Shown: positions 1 through 9,980 of the stretch, in pieces | How positions within the stretch are numbered: position 1 is the stretch's first letter | Layout of the letters: every line of letters begins with the position of its first letter | Source of the DNA: Bradyrhizobium sp. Ce-3 | Lineage (GTDB): Bacteria; Pseudomonadota; Alphaproteobacteria; Rhizobiales; Xanthobacteraceae | Length of the DNA stretch: 64,000 nt | Assembly (NCBI RefSeq): GCF_022835695.1 | Contig: NZ_BQUV01000005.1 | Coordinates: 310,001-374,000, forward strand | Direction of reading: 5' to 3' | Program-made: the position numbers and the translations under genes | The notes under the pieces: generated by a model | Database searches by the model: none | What the model was told of the DNA's origin: nothing | The model's input: the letters and a program-made list of their open reading frames with translations, nothing else

Positions 1-1
1 C

Positions 2-280
2 GTGCGAGATACCGCGCTGGCGCTGCCGAATGTGCTCACCGTGCTGCTGTTCGCTTCTCCGATCTTCTATCCGCTTTCGTCCTATCCGAATTTCATTAGA
101 CCTGTTCTGCAGTTCAACCCGTTCTATGTCATCGCGGAGTGCTACCGCATGGCAGTCGTGGACGGAGCGATGCCGAGCCTCTGGATGATCTGTTATCTGG
201 CGGTGGTTGGAGCAGCCGTCTTCTGGGCTGGGCTGTGGTGGTTCCGCCGGCTCAAATCGTTCTTCGATACGCGGCTGTAG
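2..280 (+). CDS. ABC-2 type polysaccharide export permease, C-terminal part
   Basis: This is the last ~92 codons of a membrane protein; the true start lies upstream of the window. Two hydrophobic segments are visible: one around LTVLLFASPIFYPLSS and one around WMICYLAVVGAAVFWAGLWW. The protein ends in a basic/aromatic tail (WFRRLKSFFDTRL). The ...SPIFYPLS...P..ll.fNPf...i...R pattern is typical of the last part of Wzm/KpsM/TagG-type ABC-2 permeases, which export lipid-linked O-antigen or capsule. The downstream sugar-nucleotide and WbqC-like genes fit. The cognate ATPase is not in the window. Confidence 0.75.
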   Translation: MRDTALALPNVLTVLLFASPIFYPLSSYPNFIRPVLQFNPFYVIAECYRMAVVDGAMPSLWMICYLAVVGAAVFWAGLWWFRRLKSFFDTRL

Positions 281-293
281 CGAGTGGCATGCG

Positions 294-992
294 ATGGGGT
301 GCCTCGTTGCGATCCATCAACCCAATTTCTTTCCGTGGCTCGGGTACTTTGACAAGATCCGGCGTGCGGACGTGTTCGTGCTGCTCGATGCCGTCGATTA
401 TCCACGCTCGGGATCGGGCGGCATGGGTTCGTGGTCGAACAGGGTACGGATTGCGATCCAGGGCGAGGCGCGTTGGGCCACGTGTCCGGTCCGTCGGCTG
501 CCGTTGGGGGCACCTATCAATGCCGCGGAGATCGACGATGGCCGGCCCTGGCGTCGCAAGATGATTGCGACGCTGCAGGCAAGCTACGGCAAGACACCCC
601 ACTTCGGCGAGGCGATGGCGCTGCTGCAGCCCCTGATCGAGCAGCATGAGACGAACCTTGCAGCGTTCAATATCGCGGCCATCAAGGCGATCGCGAAGCA
701 CTTCGGCCTTGCGACGCGATTTCAGCGGCAGTCTGAGCTGCCGCATGCAGGCAAGGCGACGGAGCTGCTCATATCGCTGATCAAGGCGGTCGGCGGGGAT
801 GCCTACCTTGCCGGCGGCGGCGCCGGAGGCTATCAGCAGGACGAACTGTTCCAGGAACATGGCATCCGTCTGGTGAACCAGGGTTTCGTGCCCGAGCCTT
901 ATGGCCCGGACGAGGCGTTCATTCCGGGCCTTTCCGTGATCGACTATCTGATGTGGCGCGGTTGGCCGGCGACGGACGGTGGACGGGCCTGA
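294..992 (+). CDS. WbqC-like family protein
   Basis: About 232 residues. The N-terminus MGCLVAIHQPNFFPWLGYFDKI is the hallmark of the WbqC family (IxQPxxxPWxGYF), often found in O-antigen and capsule loci and sometimes linked to sugar modification; its chemistry is poorly defined. I placed the start at the ATG at 294 because the family begins at the AIHQPNFFPW block. An in-frame upstream start at 207 would add 29 low-complexity residues overlapping the permease. It follows the export permease by 13 bp, so it probably belongs to the same operon. Confidence 0.8.
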   Translation: MGCLVAIHQPNFFPWLGYFDKIRRADVFVLLDAVDYPRSGSGGMGSWSNRVRIAIQGEARWATCPVRRLPLGAPINAAEIDDGRPWRRKMIATLQASYGKTPHFGEAMALLQPLIEQHETNLAAFNIAAIKAIAKHFGLATRFQRQSELPHAGKATELLISLIKAVGGDAYLAGGGAGGYQQDELFQEHGIRLVNQGFVPEPYGPDEAFIPGLSVIDYLMWRGWPATDGGRA

Positions 993-1149
993 GAGCCGCT
1001 CCTGCCAGGGGGAAGAGCCACGGCTGGCCCCGCTTTTGGGCTTGTCGGAGGGGGGCGGGGCGTCTATGCAACCGTCGCCAAAGGCGCTCTACCTCGCGGA
1101 TTTTTCGGCACGCTGATTTGAACACACAACACACCTGTGAGCGTTGGAC

Positions 1150-2454
1150 ATGAATACCGAACTGATCGACAAGCTGGACCGCAAGACCGCCAGGATTGGC
1201 ATCGTGGGCTTGGGCTATGTCGGCCTGCCGCTCATGCTTCGCTACAGCGAAGTTGGTTACAAGGTTATCGGCTTTGATATCGACCAGACCAAGGTCGATG
1301 CGCTTCGGGCCGGGCGTTCCTACATCGAACATATTTCGAGCGAGAGCATCAGGGGAGCAACCGAGCTCGGCTTCGAGCCGACGACGGATTTCTCGCGTGC
1401 GAAGGAGGTCGACGCGCTGATCCTCTGCGTCCCGACCCCGCTCAACAAATATCGCGAGCCGGATCTCAGCTTCGTGCTCAACACGACGGAGTCGCTGCTG
1501 CCATATCTCCATCGGGGGATGGTGCTGTCGCTCGAGAGCACGACCTATCCTGGCACGACCGAGGAGGAGCTGAAGCCGCGTATCGAAAAATGCGGCTTCA
1601 CCGTCGGCAGTGACATCTTTCTGGTCTTCTCGCCGGAACGGGAAGATCCCGGCAACCAGAATTTTTCGACCCGCTCGATTCCGAAGGTCTGCGGCGGTTG
1701 CACCCCCGCATGCCTCGAGGCCGGCATCGCCCTCTATCGCCAGGTGATCGACAAGGTCGTTCCCGTCAGCTCGACGCAGGCCGCCGAGTTGACCAAGCTG
1801 CTGGAGAACATCCATCGGTCGGTGAATATCGGCCTCGTCAACGAAATGAAGATGGTCGCCGACAAGATGGGGATCGACATTCACGAGGTGATCCGCGCCG
1901 CGGCGACCAAGCCGTTCGGGTTTGTTCCGTACTACCCCGGTCCCGGCATCGGCGGTCACTGCATTCCGATCGACCCGTTCTACCTGACCTGGAAGGCGCG
2001 GGAATACGGCATGCATACGCGTTTCATCGAGCTCGCCGGCGAGATCAATTCCTCGATGCCGGACTACGTCGTATCCAAGATCTCGCTGGCCCTCAATCAG
2101 CGGCACAAGTCGATCAGCGGCAGCTCGATCCTGGTTCTCGGCATTGCCTACAAGAAGAACGTCGATGACGTCCGCGAATCGCCGTCGGTCCTCTTGATGG
2201 AGAAGCTTCGCGATCTCGGCGCCAAGGTCGCCTACAGCGATCCGCATGTTCCCGCATTCCCGAAAATGCGAGCGCATTCGTTCGACCTGTCGAGTGTCGC
2301 GCTCACCGCGGACAATCTGCGGCGCTTCGATTGTGTCTTGCTTGCCACCGATCACGACAAGTTCGACTATCAAATGCTCGGCGCGCATGCTCCGCTGCTG
2401 GTCGATTGCCGCGGCAAGTTTCCTCAGCCTGCAGACAACATCATTCGCGCGTAG
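1150..2454 (+). CDS. wbpA: UDP-N-acetylglucosamine 6-dehydrogenase (WbpA-type nucleotide sugar dehydrogenase)
   Basis: NAD-dependent double oxidation of UDP-GlcNAc (or UDP-GalNAc) to the uronic acid. The N-terminal Rossmann motif is [12 protein letters not shown]. The middle domain carries the catalytic cysteine in [13 protein letters not shown] (Cys about 271). The C-terminal domain contains [16 protein letters not shown], the UDP-binding region of the UDP-glucose/GDP-mannose dehydrogenase superfamily. Length, about 434 residues, matches WbpA. An in-frame TTG 6 bp upstream (1144) is an alternative start. The WbpB-, WbpD- and WbpE-like genes at 7.3-9.9 kb make UDP-GlcNAc the most likely substrate, but a related hexosamine cannot be excluded. 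Confidence 0.85.
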   Translation: MNTELIDKLDRKTARIGIVGLGYVGLPLMLRYSEVGYKVIGFDIDQTKVDALRAGRSYIEHISSESIRGATELGFEPTTDFSRAKEVDALILCVPTPLNKYREPDLSFVLNTTESLLPYLHRGMVLSLESTTYPGTTEEELKPRIEKCGFTVGSDIFLVFSPEREDPGNQNFSTRSIPKVCGGCTPACLEAGIALYRQVIDKVVPVSSTQAAELTKLLENIHRSVNIGLVNEMKMVADKMGIDIHEVIRAAATKPFGFVPYYPGPGIGGHCIPIDPFYLTWKAREYGMHTRFIELAGEINSSMPDYVVSKISLALNQRHKSISGSSILVLGIAYKKNVDDVRESPSVLLMEKLRDLGAKVAYSDPHVPAFPKMRAHSFDLSSVALTADNLRRFDCVLLATDHDKFDYQMLGAHAPLLVDCRGKFPQPADNIIRA

Positions 2455-2532
2455 GTGATCTCGCAGGCGTTTTGGGTCATCCTTCCGACCGGGATGACCT
2501 GTTGGAGATCGACGGCTGGCGCGCTCGGAGCG

Positions 2533-3900
2533 CTAGCCGGCGTGGGCCTCCTGCAAATGCTCGCTCACGGCGACTGTTGATGCGGCTTTCCGGTCGAACG
2601 CCGACCGCGGTGCAACGTACCAGAGCAGGAAAAGCAGCGCGGTGCCGTTGGTCAGCAGCGCCGTCGAAAGCGGTACGTTGAGGAGAACCTGCGGCAGGAG
2701 CCCGGCGGATAGCAGCACGAATTGGGGCGGCAAGCCGGACGACAGGCGATTTCCGAGTGCGATGATCAGGCCGCAGCCCAGCGCGGACAGTGGGGCAAGC
2801 ACAAGGCCGACCGATGCTATTCCTTCGGTGGCGAACAGCGAAGCATTGAAGGAGCCGAGATCGTAGGCTTTGGCCATGACGGCCCATATCGGCTCGTCGT
2901 AGGCGCACGGGACCACGAGCTTGACCACGTTGATCTGGCAGAAATGGGTCAGCGGGTGCGCCGAGAAGTAGTTGTTGTAGACCTCGAGGGCGAGCGACGG
3001 GATCGCGATCATCCTGTTGTTGACGGTGCCGAAATAGACCAGTCCGGGCTTAAACGGAAACAGGCCGATCTTGACCAGCACGAACAGGATCGCGCCAATC
3101 AGGACAGGCAGGAAGAACGAAAGGATCGTAGCGATCCTGGCCTCGGCAAGCTTGCAGATGAGCGCGAGGAACAACAACCAGACCGGAGCGAACAGCGCCA
3201 TCTTGGTCAACATGATCGGGTAGAACAGAACCATCAGAAGCAGCGCGATCCCTGCCTGCCAGAACCGCTTGCTGGCGACAAAGCAGGCAAAGGCGAGCGG
3301 CAGCAGGGCATTTGAGGCGATCCAGGTCGCGTATCGCAAGGCACCCGGGAGCGCGACCTCCGCGCGGTATTTGTACATCTCCGAGAGGTCGACCAGCTTG
3401 AGATTGTACAGCGAGCCAATGCCGATGATGGCCGCTGAGACGAGCAGGATGGCGGACGGCATCATGTGAAAGGCGCGTTCCGGTATCACGACGACCTGCC
3501 GCACAGGCGCGGTGATGAGCAGCGCAGGGGTGAGGAACGCAAGTGCCGACAGCACGATCGAGATGAGCGCCAGGCGGTGATCGTAATCAAGCAGCGAAAA
3601 TTCGATCAGCCAGAGATATCCGAGCACCATGATATAGAAGTAGAAGCCGACGAGGTATCCGAAGCTGAAGCGAGCGATTGCGAACACGATCAGGATCGGA
3701 CTGAACGCCAGGACGTTCACGATCGCAGCTGCAAGATGCGACTTTTCGAAACCGATGATGCCTGGAAAGGCTTCGGTGACCGTGATCCAATACAGAGAAA
3801 TACAGCACACCGCGACGTGGGCATAGGCGAGCAGGGCAAGTCTGGCCTGGCGCCAACCGAAACCAGGGGCCAGCTGAATTGCGTGATCGTTCATTCTCAT
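2533..3900 (-). CDS. polytopic membrane protein, possible Wzy-type polysaccharide polymerase
   Basis: About 455 residues with roughly 11-12 hydrophobic segments across nearly the whole length (for example AILLVSAAIIGIGSLYNL and LSFFLPVLIGAILFVLVKIGLFPF). A polar loop around residues 320-360 contains paired cysteines. No enzyme motif is recognised. Topology, size and position among O-antigen/EPS genes are what is expected of a Wzy-like oligosaccharide polymerase, a family with little sequence conservation, so the function is inference. It converges with wbpA (78-bp gap) and diverges from rmlA. Start could be Met1 or Met3. Confidence 0.6.
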   Translation of the reverse strand: MRMNDHAIQLAPGFGWRQARLALLAYAHVAVCCISLYWITVTEAFPGIIGFEKSHLAAAIVNVLAFSPILIVFAIARFSFGYLVGFYFYIMVLGYLWLIEFSLLDYDHRLALISIVLSALAFLTPALLITAPVRQVVVIPERAFHMMPSAILLVSAAIIGIGSLYNLKLVDLSEMYKYRAEVALPGALRYATWIASNALLPLAFACFVASKRFWQAGIALLLMVLFYPIMLTKMALFAPVWLLFLALICKLAEARIATILSFFLPVLIGAILFVLVKIGLFPFKPGLVYFGTVNNRMIAIPSLALEVYNNYFSAHPLTHFCQINVVKLVVPCAYDEPIWAVMAKAYDLGSFNASLFATEGIASVGLVLAPLSALGCGLIIALGNRLSSGLPPQFVLLSAGLLPQVLLNVPLSTALLTNGTALLFLLWYVAPRSAFDRKAASTVAVSEHLQEAHAG

Positions 3901-4185
3901 CTACCGCCGTGTCGGGCTGTGCGTTTGGATTGGCTCTCTGACGGTTTTCGTGCTCGGCGGACAACCCCACGCGATCGCCAACCGATGCCGCCTCTTGGAT
4001 CAGGGACATGGCACGACACGGGTAGAACGACAAGAATTATGCTTGTATTTCATTCTATTATTCCTGCCCAAGAACGCAATTGCGGCTTGCGCCTTCGGCG
4101 TGACCACGTGCCGGTTGCCAGACAGCGCGTTTGCCGAACCACCGACCTCTGATAGGCTGTCCGGACAATTACGCAGGCGGATTGG

Positions 4186-5076
4186 ATGAAGGGCATCATT
4201 CTTGCTGGTGGTACCGGGTCGCGCCTCTACCCGGTGACAACCGTGGTTTCGAAGCAACTCCTGCCGATATTCGACAAGCCGATGATCTACTATCCGCTGT
4301 CGACCTTGATGCTGAGTGGCATCCGGGAAATTCTGATTATCTCAACGCCCCAGGATCAGCCGTTGTTTCGCCGGTTGTTGGGCGATGGCTCGGACTTCGG
4401 CCTCAAGTTGGAATATGCCGGCCAGGATCATCCCCGGGGGCTCGCCGATGCCTTCATTATCGGGCGCGATTTCGTCGCTGACGACGACGTCGCCCTGATC
4501 CTCGGCGACAATCTCTTCTTCGGTCACGGGCTCCCCGAAATGCTGGCGCGCGCCGCCGCGAGAGCTTCGGGAGCTACGATTTTCGGCTATGTCGCCAAGC
4601 GGGCTCAGGACTACGGTGTCGTCGAGCTCGACGCGGACGGAAGGGCGATCTCGATCGAGGAGAAGCCGCACCGGCCAAAATCCAATCTCGCGGTGACGGG
4701 CCTGTACTTCTACGACAACGACGTCCTGAAGATTGCGTCCACGATCAGGCCCTCGCCCAGAGGCGAACTCGAAATCACGGACGTCAATCGCGCCTACATG
4801 AAGCGCGGCGATCTGCATGTCGAGATTTTGGGGCGCGGCTTCGCGTGGCTGGACACCGGCACGCACGCCTCGCTGGTCGAGGCCAGTCATTTCGTCCAGA
4901 TTCTCGAGCAGCGCCAGGGCCTGCGGATTGCGTGTCCGGAAGAGATCGCGCTGAGGCTCGGCTACATCTCGCTTGAAGCCTTTCGTAGCGCCGCACTACG
5001 CAATGCGAAGAGCAGCTATGGCGAGTATCTTCTGTCGATCTATGATCTGTTTGCCAATTCCAAGCCGTCGAACTGA
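4186..5076 (+). CDS. rmlA: glucose-1-phosphate thymidylyltransferase
   Basis: First step of dTDP-L-rhamnose synthesis: dTTP + glucose-1-phosphate to dTDP-glucose. The 296-residue length is standard. The nucleotide-binding signature [17 protein letters not shown] opens the protein, followed by [26 protein letters not shown], and the late [15 protein letters not shown] block shared by RmlA proteins. The start ATG at 4186 has AGGCGG shortly upstream. rmlB follows after 11 bp, while rmlC and rmlD are about 50 kb downstream. Confidence 0.96.
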   Translation: MKGIILAGGTGSRLYPVTTVVSKQLLPIFDKPMIYYPLSTLMLSGIREILIISTPQDQPLFRRLLGDGSDFGLKLEYAGQDHPRGLADAFIIGRDFVADDDVALILGDNLFFGHGLPEMLARAAARASGATIFGYVAKRAQDYGVVELDADGRAISIEEKPHRPKSNLAVTGLYFYDNDVLKIASTIRPSPRGELEITDVNRAYMKRGDLHVEILGRGFAWLDTGTHASLVEASHFVQILEQRQGLRIACPEEIALRLGYISLEAFRSAALRNAKSSYGEYLLSIYDLFANSKPSN

Positions 5077-5087
5077 GGTCGGGGCCA

Positions 5088-6146
5088 GTGCTGCCTAGCA
5101 AAGCAACGATCTTTGTCACCGGAGGAGCCGGTTTCATTGGCTCTGCCGTCATACGGCGTTTGCTGGACTGCACCGACGCTTCGATTGTCAATGTCGACAA
5201 GATGACCTACGCGTCCAGCCTTCACTCGATACCGTCGGCAGCCGGCAGCGAGCGCTACGTTCTCTCGAGAACGGATATCTGCAACAGCCCGGACTTGCGC
5301 AGGCTGTTCGATCATTACCGGCCTCAGGCGGTCATCCATCTTGCCGCGGAAAGTCATGTCGATCGCTCGATCGACGCTCCCGGCGATTTCATTCAGACCA
5401 ATGTCGTGGGCACCTTCACGCTGCTGCAGGAGGCCCTCCGCTACTGGCGCGCGTCCGAGCCTGCCGAGCGCGACGCATTCCGGCTCGTTCATGTCTCGAC
5501 GGACGAGGTGTTCGGCACCCTGGGGATCGATGGCCATTTCGTGGAGACGAGCCCCTACGCGCCGAATTCGCCTTATTCGGCCAGCAAGGCCGGCTCCGAT
5601 CACCTCGTACGTGCGTGGTACGAGACTTACGAGCTGCCGACGCTGGTGACAAATTGCTCCAACAATTATGGACCGTATCAGTTTCCCGAGAAGCTGATCC
5701 CTCACATGATCATCCGGGGATTGGCCGATGAGGCGCTGCCTGTTTACGGCGATGGTCAGCACGTCCGTGACTGGCTGTATGTCGAGGATCATGCGGACGC
5801 GCTGATCCGCGTTGTTCAGCACGGGAGAGTGGGGGACACCTACAATATCGGCGGCAGGAGCGAACGAACCAATCTCGAGGTCGTAGAGTTGCTTTGTGCA
5901 CTGCTCGATCAGGCGACGGGAGCCGAGGCGGGCGCGCACCAGCGCCTGATCTCGTTCGTCAGGGACCGTCCGGGTCATGATCGCCGTTATGCCATCGACC
6001 CGTCCAAGATCGAGCGGGACCTCGGCTGGAACCCGCAGGAGAGTTTCGAGACTGGCATCAGGAAGACGGTATATTGGTACCTCAATAACAAGCCCTGGTG
6101 GGACGAGATTCTGCGGCGAGGCTACCGGGCCCAGCGGTTGGGATAG
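5088..6146 (+). CDS. rmlB: dTDP-glucose 4,6-dehydratase
   Basis: Second step of dTDP-L-rhamnose synthesis. An extended SDR protein of 352 residues: NAD-binding [14 protein letters not shown] near the N-terminus, [12 protein letters not shown], the active-site STDEVFG (Thr-Asp-Glu), and the [11 protein letters not shown] Tyr-x3-Lys motif. The start is a GTG at 5088 with GAGGT about 10 bp upstream; the first ATG in frame would cut into the Rossmann fold, so GTG is preferred. Co-directional and 11 bp after rmlA. Confidence 0.96.
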   Translation: MLPSKATIFVTGGAGFIGSAVIRRLLDCTDASIVNVDKMTYASSLHSIPSAAGSERYVLSRTDICNSPDLRRLFDHYRPQAVIHLAAESHVDRSIDAPGDFIQTNVVGTFTLLQEALRYWRASEPAERDAFRLVHVSTDEVFGTLGIDGHFVETSPYAPNSPYSASKAGSDHLVRAWYETYELPTLVTNCSNNYGPYQFPEKLIPHMIIRGLADEALPVYGDGQHVRDWLYVEDHADALIRVVQHGRVGDTYNIGGRSERTNLEVVELLCALLDQATGAEAGAHQRLISFVRDRPGHDRRYAIDPSKIERDLGWNPQESFETGIRKTVYWYLNNKPWWDEILRRGYRAQRLG

Positions 6147-6260
6147 CAGGCGCGCTCCGGGCCCCGCGGGGCTTTGGTTGTTGGCAGAACGAGCAATACC
6201 GGATATTCGGCGTCGGATGCGTCGAGACACATTTCTTGGCTAAAGCAGGTAGGGGCCGCA

Positions 6261-7091
6261 ATGACTGGAACTCAACAGGCGATCGACGCCGCCAATGCGG
6301 CGTTCTGGGACGAGTTGTGCGGCTCGGCGGCCGCGCGGTCATGGGGGATCACCGATTCTTCAATGGAGTCGCTGCGCCGCTACGACGAGAATTATTTCCA
6401 GTTCTATCCGTATCTCGAGAAATACATCGACTGGAAGTCGATGCGCGGCAAGCGCGTGCTCGAGATCGGACTTGGTTACGGCAGCGTCTCGCAGAAGATC
6501 GCGGAGAGCGGCGCGGACTTCACCGGCCTCGATATCGCTGCGAATCCGTGCACGATGGTCAATCACCGGATCGCGCAGAGCGGGCTGAAGGGCAGGGCCA
6601 TTCAAGGCAGCATTCTCAGCAACTCGCTTCCAGACAATTCGTTTGATGCGGTTGTCGCGATCGGCTGCCTGCATCATACCGGCAACCTCGCTGCCGCGAT
6701 CGCGGCCTGCCGCCGGCTGCTGGTGCCGGGTGGACGCCTCATCGGCATGGTCTATTACGCCTATTCCTATCGGCAGTTCGTGCTCGAGCCGAAGCGCGCG
6801 CTTCGCTATATGATGCGTGAAATCGGAGGCTATCGCGGGACCTTCCGCGACGGCGAAACGGGCGCCTACGATAAAACGCAGGACGGTTCGCTGGCGCCGG
6901 CGACCGAGTTCATCTCGGCCAAGTCTCTGCGGACAATCTGTTCGGGATTTTCGAATTTTCAGGCTACTCCTGAGAACGCCGATCAGGAGCGGCCATTCCA
7001 ACGATGGAAACGACCTCAACTCCTTGCCTCGCCAGTTCCGCGGTACTGCGGACTGGACATCTATTGGAGCTGCAACAAGTCGGGCGCCTGA
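6261..7091 (+). CDS. class I SAM-dependent methyltransferase
   Basis: About 276 residues. SAM-binding motif I is KRVLEIGLGYGSVSQKIAE (around residues 70-88), followed by the acidic GLDIAANP and the motif DNSFDAVVAIGCLHHTGNLAAAI typical of Methyltransf_11-like enzymes. The start ATG at 6261 has AGGTAGGGG just upstream; a longer upstream reading is possible but lacks support. Placed after rmlAB on the same strand, it probably methylates a sugar or glycan intermediate. The substrate is not determinable from sequence. Confidence 0.8.
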   Translation: MTGTQQAIDAANAAFWDELCGSAAARSWGITDSSMESLRRYDENYFQFYPYLEKYIDWKSMRGKRVLEIGLGYGSVSQKIAESGADFTGLDIAANPCTMVNHRIAQSGLKGRAIQGSILSNSLPDNSFDAVVAIGCLHHTGNLAAAIAACRRLLVPGGRLIGMVYYAYSYRQFVLEPKRALRYMMREIGGYRGTFRDGETGAYDKTQDGSLAPATEFISAKSLRTICSGFSNFQATPENADQERPFQRWKRPQLLASPVPRYCGLDIYWSCNKSGA

Positions 7092-7314
7092 GCCAAATGT
7101 GCTGGTTTGAGGCCGCAGATTTCGGGACTGGCCGGTTTGCGCAGGCTCGGACGCCATGACGCCGCGAGCCGTGCGGCGAGCTTGGCGCATGGCCTTGCCT
7201 AATCCCGAGTTTTCCGGGTAATGGACGTTACCGCGCGGCCCCCCAAGGCCGCTTGTTCCCTCGGCTCCTCGGCTGGTTGCAATGGCCGGCCACGAGACAA
7301 GACAGGGCCTTTGC

Positions 7315-8376
7315 ATGATCAGATTTGGACTGCTCGGGTGCGGGCGTATCGCCAAGCGTCATTCCGATCTCCTGGGTGGCAATCACATCGCGGGAGCGAG
7401 CCTGGTTGCGGTCTGCGATCCGATCCGCGCGCGCGCTGACGCGGTTGCCGGGAAGTTCGGCGTCCCGGCCCATTACGACATGGACGAGTTCTTGGGCCGC
7501 AAGGATATCGACGCGGTGGCCGTGCTGACGCCGAGCGGGCTGCATCCCGCGCATGTGATCGCCTGTGCGAGGGCCGGCAAGCACGTCGTGGTCGAGAAGC
7601 CGATGGCGCTGCGTCTGCAGGACGCCGACGACATGATCCGGGCCTGCGACGAGGCCGGCGTCAAGATGTTCATCGTCAAGCAGAACCGCTTCAACGTGCC
7701 GGTGGTCAAGGCGCGCGAGGCGCTCGATGCCGGCCGCTTCGGCAAGCTCATCCTTGGGACGGTGCGGGTGCGCTGGTGCCGCGACCAGGCCTATTACGAC
7801 CAGGACGATTGGCGCGGCACCTGGGCCTATGACGGCGGCGTGCTGACCAACCAGGCCAGCCACCATGTCGACATGCTGGAGTGGTTCTTCGGCGACGTCG
7901 TCAGCGTGCATGCGCGCGCGGCGACGGCGCTGGCCAACATCGAAACCGAGGACACGGCTGTCGCAACGCTCAAGTTCCGCAACGGCGCGCTCGGGATCAT
8001 CGAGGCGACCACCGCGGCGCGTCCGACCGACCTCGAGGGCTCGCTGTCGATCCTCGGCGAAAAGGGCACGGTCGAGATTTCCGGCTTCGCGGTCAACCAG
8101 ATCCGGCACTGGCGCTTCGTCGACGAACTGCCGTCGGACAAGGATGTCGTGGAGAAGTTCTCGGTCAACCCGCCCAACGTCTACGGCTTCGGCCACCAGG
8201 CCTATTACCATCACGTGGTCGATTGCCTGGAGAACCAGCGCGCCGCGCTGGTCGACGGGCTCGAGGGCCGCAAGAGCCTGGAGCTGATCTCGGCCCTCTA
8301 TGAGTCGATCGAGACCGGCGAGGAAGTTGCGCTCCGCTTCACGCCGCGGCGAAGTCGGTTGGGTGTCGTTTCGTGA
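7315..8376 (+). CDS. Gfo/Idh/MocA-family dehydrogenase (WbpB/WlbA-like)
   Basis: NAD(P)-dependent sugar oxidoreductase, about 353 residues. The N-terminal Rossmann motif is IRFGLLGCGRIAKRHSDLL, and HVVVEKPMALRLQDA is the conserved EKP motif of Gfo/Idh/MocA enzymes. The start is taken at ATG 7315 because the family begins directly at MIRFGLLG; a start at 7282 would add 11 residues. It overlaps the acyltransferase gene by 4 bp, with an aminotransferase next. That trio matches WbpB-WbpD-WbpE, so this enzyme probably oxidises C3 of UDP-GlcNAcA. Role inferred from context. Confidence 0.85.
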   Translation: MIRFGLLGCGRIAKRHSDLLGGNHIAGASLVAVCDPIRARADAVAGKFGVPAHYDMDEFLGRKDIDAVAVLTPSGLHPAHVIACARAGKHVVVEKPMALRLQDADDMIRACDEAGVKMFIVKQNRFNVPVVKAREALDAGRFGKLILGTVRVRWCRDQAYYDQDDWRGTWAYDGGVLTNQASHHVDMLEWFFGDVVSVHARAATALANIETEDTAVATLKFRNGALGIIEATTAARPTDLEGSLSILGEKGTVEISGFAVNQIRHWRFVDELPSDKDVVEKFSVNPPNVYGFGHQAYYHHVVDCLENQRAALVDGLEGRKSLELISALYESIETGEEVALRFTPRRSRLGVVS

Positions 8377-8840
8377 ATCGGCCGGAAGTGCATCAGGCCA
8401 GTGTGCGTGATGTCGCGTTCGGCGAACGCGTCAAGCTCGTCGAGCCCTGCAATCTCTACGGCTGCACGCTCGGCGACGATTGTTTCGTCGGACCGTTCAC
8501 CGAGATCCAGAAGGGCGTGGTCGTCGGGGCGCGCACCCGGGTGCAGTCGCATGCCTTCGTCTGCGAGCTCGTCACCATCGGCGAGGACTGCTTCATCGGA
8601 CACGGTGTGATGTTCGTCAACGACACGTTTTCGACCGGCGGTCCGGCGCGCGGCCGCAAGGAGCTGTGGCGCGAGACTGTCATCGGCAACCGGGTGTCGA
8701 TCGGGTCCAACGCCACGATCATGCCGGTCAGGATCGCCGACGACGTCGTCATCGGCGCGGGATCGGTGGTGACCAAGGACATCACGACGCCCGGTACCTA
8801 CGCCGGCAATCCGGCGCGCCGGCTGCTGGCGAGCCAATAG
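8373..8840 (+). CDS. left-handed beta-helix acyltransferase (WbpD-like N-acetyltransferase)
   Basis: 155 residues made largely of hexapeptide repeats (for example CTLGDDCFVGPFTEIQKGVV, VTIGEDCFIGHGV, VSIGSNATIMPVRIADDVVI), the trimeric LbH fold. A terminal PGTYAGNPARRL block is typical of sugar O/N-acetyltransferases. The GTG start overlaps the preceding stop in a GTGA arrangement, indicating translational coupling. By analogy to WbpD it would acetylate the 3-amino group of UDP-GlcNAc(3NH2)A using acetyl-CoA. Confidence 0.85.
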   Translation: MNRPEVHQASVRDVAFGERVKLVEPCNLYGCTLGDDCFVGPFTEIQKGVVVGARTRVQSHAFVCELVTIGEDCFIGHGVMFVNDTFSTGGPARGRKELWRETVIGNRVSIGSNATIMPVRIADDVVIGAGSVVTKDITTPGTYAGNPARRLLASQ

Positions 8841-8850
8841 GGGAATATCG

Positions 8851-9948
8851 ATGGCTGTGCCGTATGCCGACCTGCAACTGCAATACCAGTCGATCAAGGG
8901 CGAGATCGATGCCGCGATCGCCGGTGTGATCCGCGACAACGCCTTCATCCGCGGCGGTTATGTCGACGCCTTCGAGCGCGAATTCGCCGCGGCTGCGGAG
9001 GTCGCGCATTGCGTATCCTGCGCCAACGGCACCGACGCGCTCCACCTCGCGATGCGGGCGCTGAAGGTGCAGCCGGGCGACGAGGTGATCACGACGGCGC
9101 ATTCCTGGATCTCGACCGCGGCGATGATCACCCATTCCGGCGCCACCGTCGTGTTCTGCGACACCGATGACGCGACGTTCACGATCGATCCGGCGGCGAT
9201 CGAGGCGGCGATCACGCCGCGCACGGTCGGCATCATCCCGGTGCATCTGTACGGCCAGCCCGCGGACATGGACGCGATCATGGCGATCGCGCAAAAGCAC
9301 AAGCTCTGGGTAATCGAGGACTGCGCGCAGGCCCATCTCGCGCGCTACAAGGGCCGCATGGTCGGCACGTTCGGCGAGGCCGCGACCTATTCATTCTATC
9401 CCGGCAAGAATCTCGGCGCGATGGGCGACGCCGGCGCGGTCGTCACCAACGATGCGGCGCTCGCGAAGCAGATGGCGATGCTGGCGCGCCACGGCGGGCT
9501 GGTGAAGCACCAGCACCATATCGAGGGCATCAACAGCCGGCTCGACGGCATGCAGGCCGCGATCCTCTCCGCCAAGCTGCCGCATCTCGCCGCCTGGACC
9601 GAAGCCCGGCAGGCCGCGGCCGAGGTCTATGATGCCGGCCTCAACCAGATCGAGGATGTGGTGGTGCCCGCGGTCGCGCCGGCGCGCAGCCACGTCTATC
9701 ACCTCTATACGATCAGGCATCCGCGCCGCGATGAGCTCGCCGCCCATCTCAACACCAACGGCGTGCAGACCGCGATCAACTATCCCACCGCGCTGCCGTT
9801 GCTGCCGGCCTATGCCCGGTTCAACCACCGGCCGGAGCAGTTTCCCAACGCCCATCGCGATCAGGGCCGGATTCTCTCAATCCCGATGTTTGCGGAGATC
9901 ACACGCGAGCAGCAGGACGAGGTGATCGAGCTGGTTCGAAAATTCTGA
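8851..9948 (+). CDS. DegT/DnrJ/EryC1 aminotransferase (WbpE-like)
   Basis: PLP-dependent sugar aminotransferase, 365 residues. Visible are the N-terminal VPYADLQLQYQSIKGEIDAA, the cofactor loop around CANGTDALHLAMRAL, EDCAQAHLARYKG, and the Schiff-base lysine in YSFYPGKNLGAMGDAGA (Lys about 186). The RBS AGGGG lies just before the ATG. As the third gene of the coupled set it is the likely WbpE: transfer of an amino group to the 3-keto sugar, completing UDP-GlcNAc(3NH2)A. Confidence 0.9.
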   Translation: MAVPYADLQLQYQSIKGEIDAAIAGVIRDNAFIRGGYVDAFEREFAAAAEVAHCVSCANGTDALHLAMRALKVQPGDEVITTAHSWISTAAMITHSGATVVFCDTDDATFTIDPAAIEAAITPRTVGIIPVHLYGQPADMDAIMAIAQKHKLWVIEDCAQAHLARYKGRMVGTFGEAATYSFYPGKNLGAMGDAGAVVTNDAALAKQMAMLARHGGLVKHQHHIEGINSRLDGMQAAILSAKLPHLAAWTEARQAAAEVYDAGLNQIEDVVVPAVAPARSHVYHLYTIRHPRRDELAAHLNTNGVQTAINYPTALPLLPAYARFNHRPEQFPNAHRDQGRILSIPMFAEITREQQDEVIELVRKF

Positions 9949-9980
9949 TCGCGATCGTGGCTTCGCGCTGAGCTTGCGGC

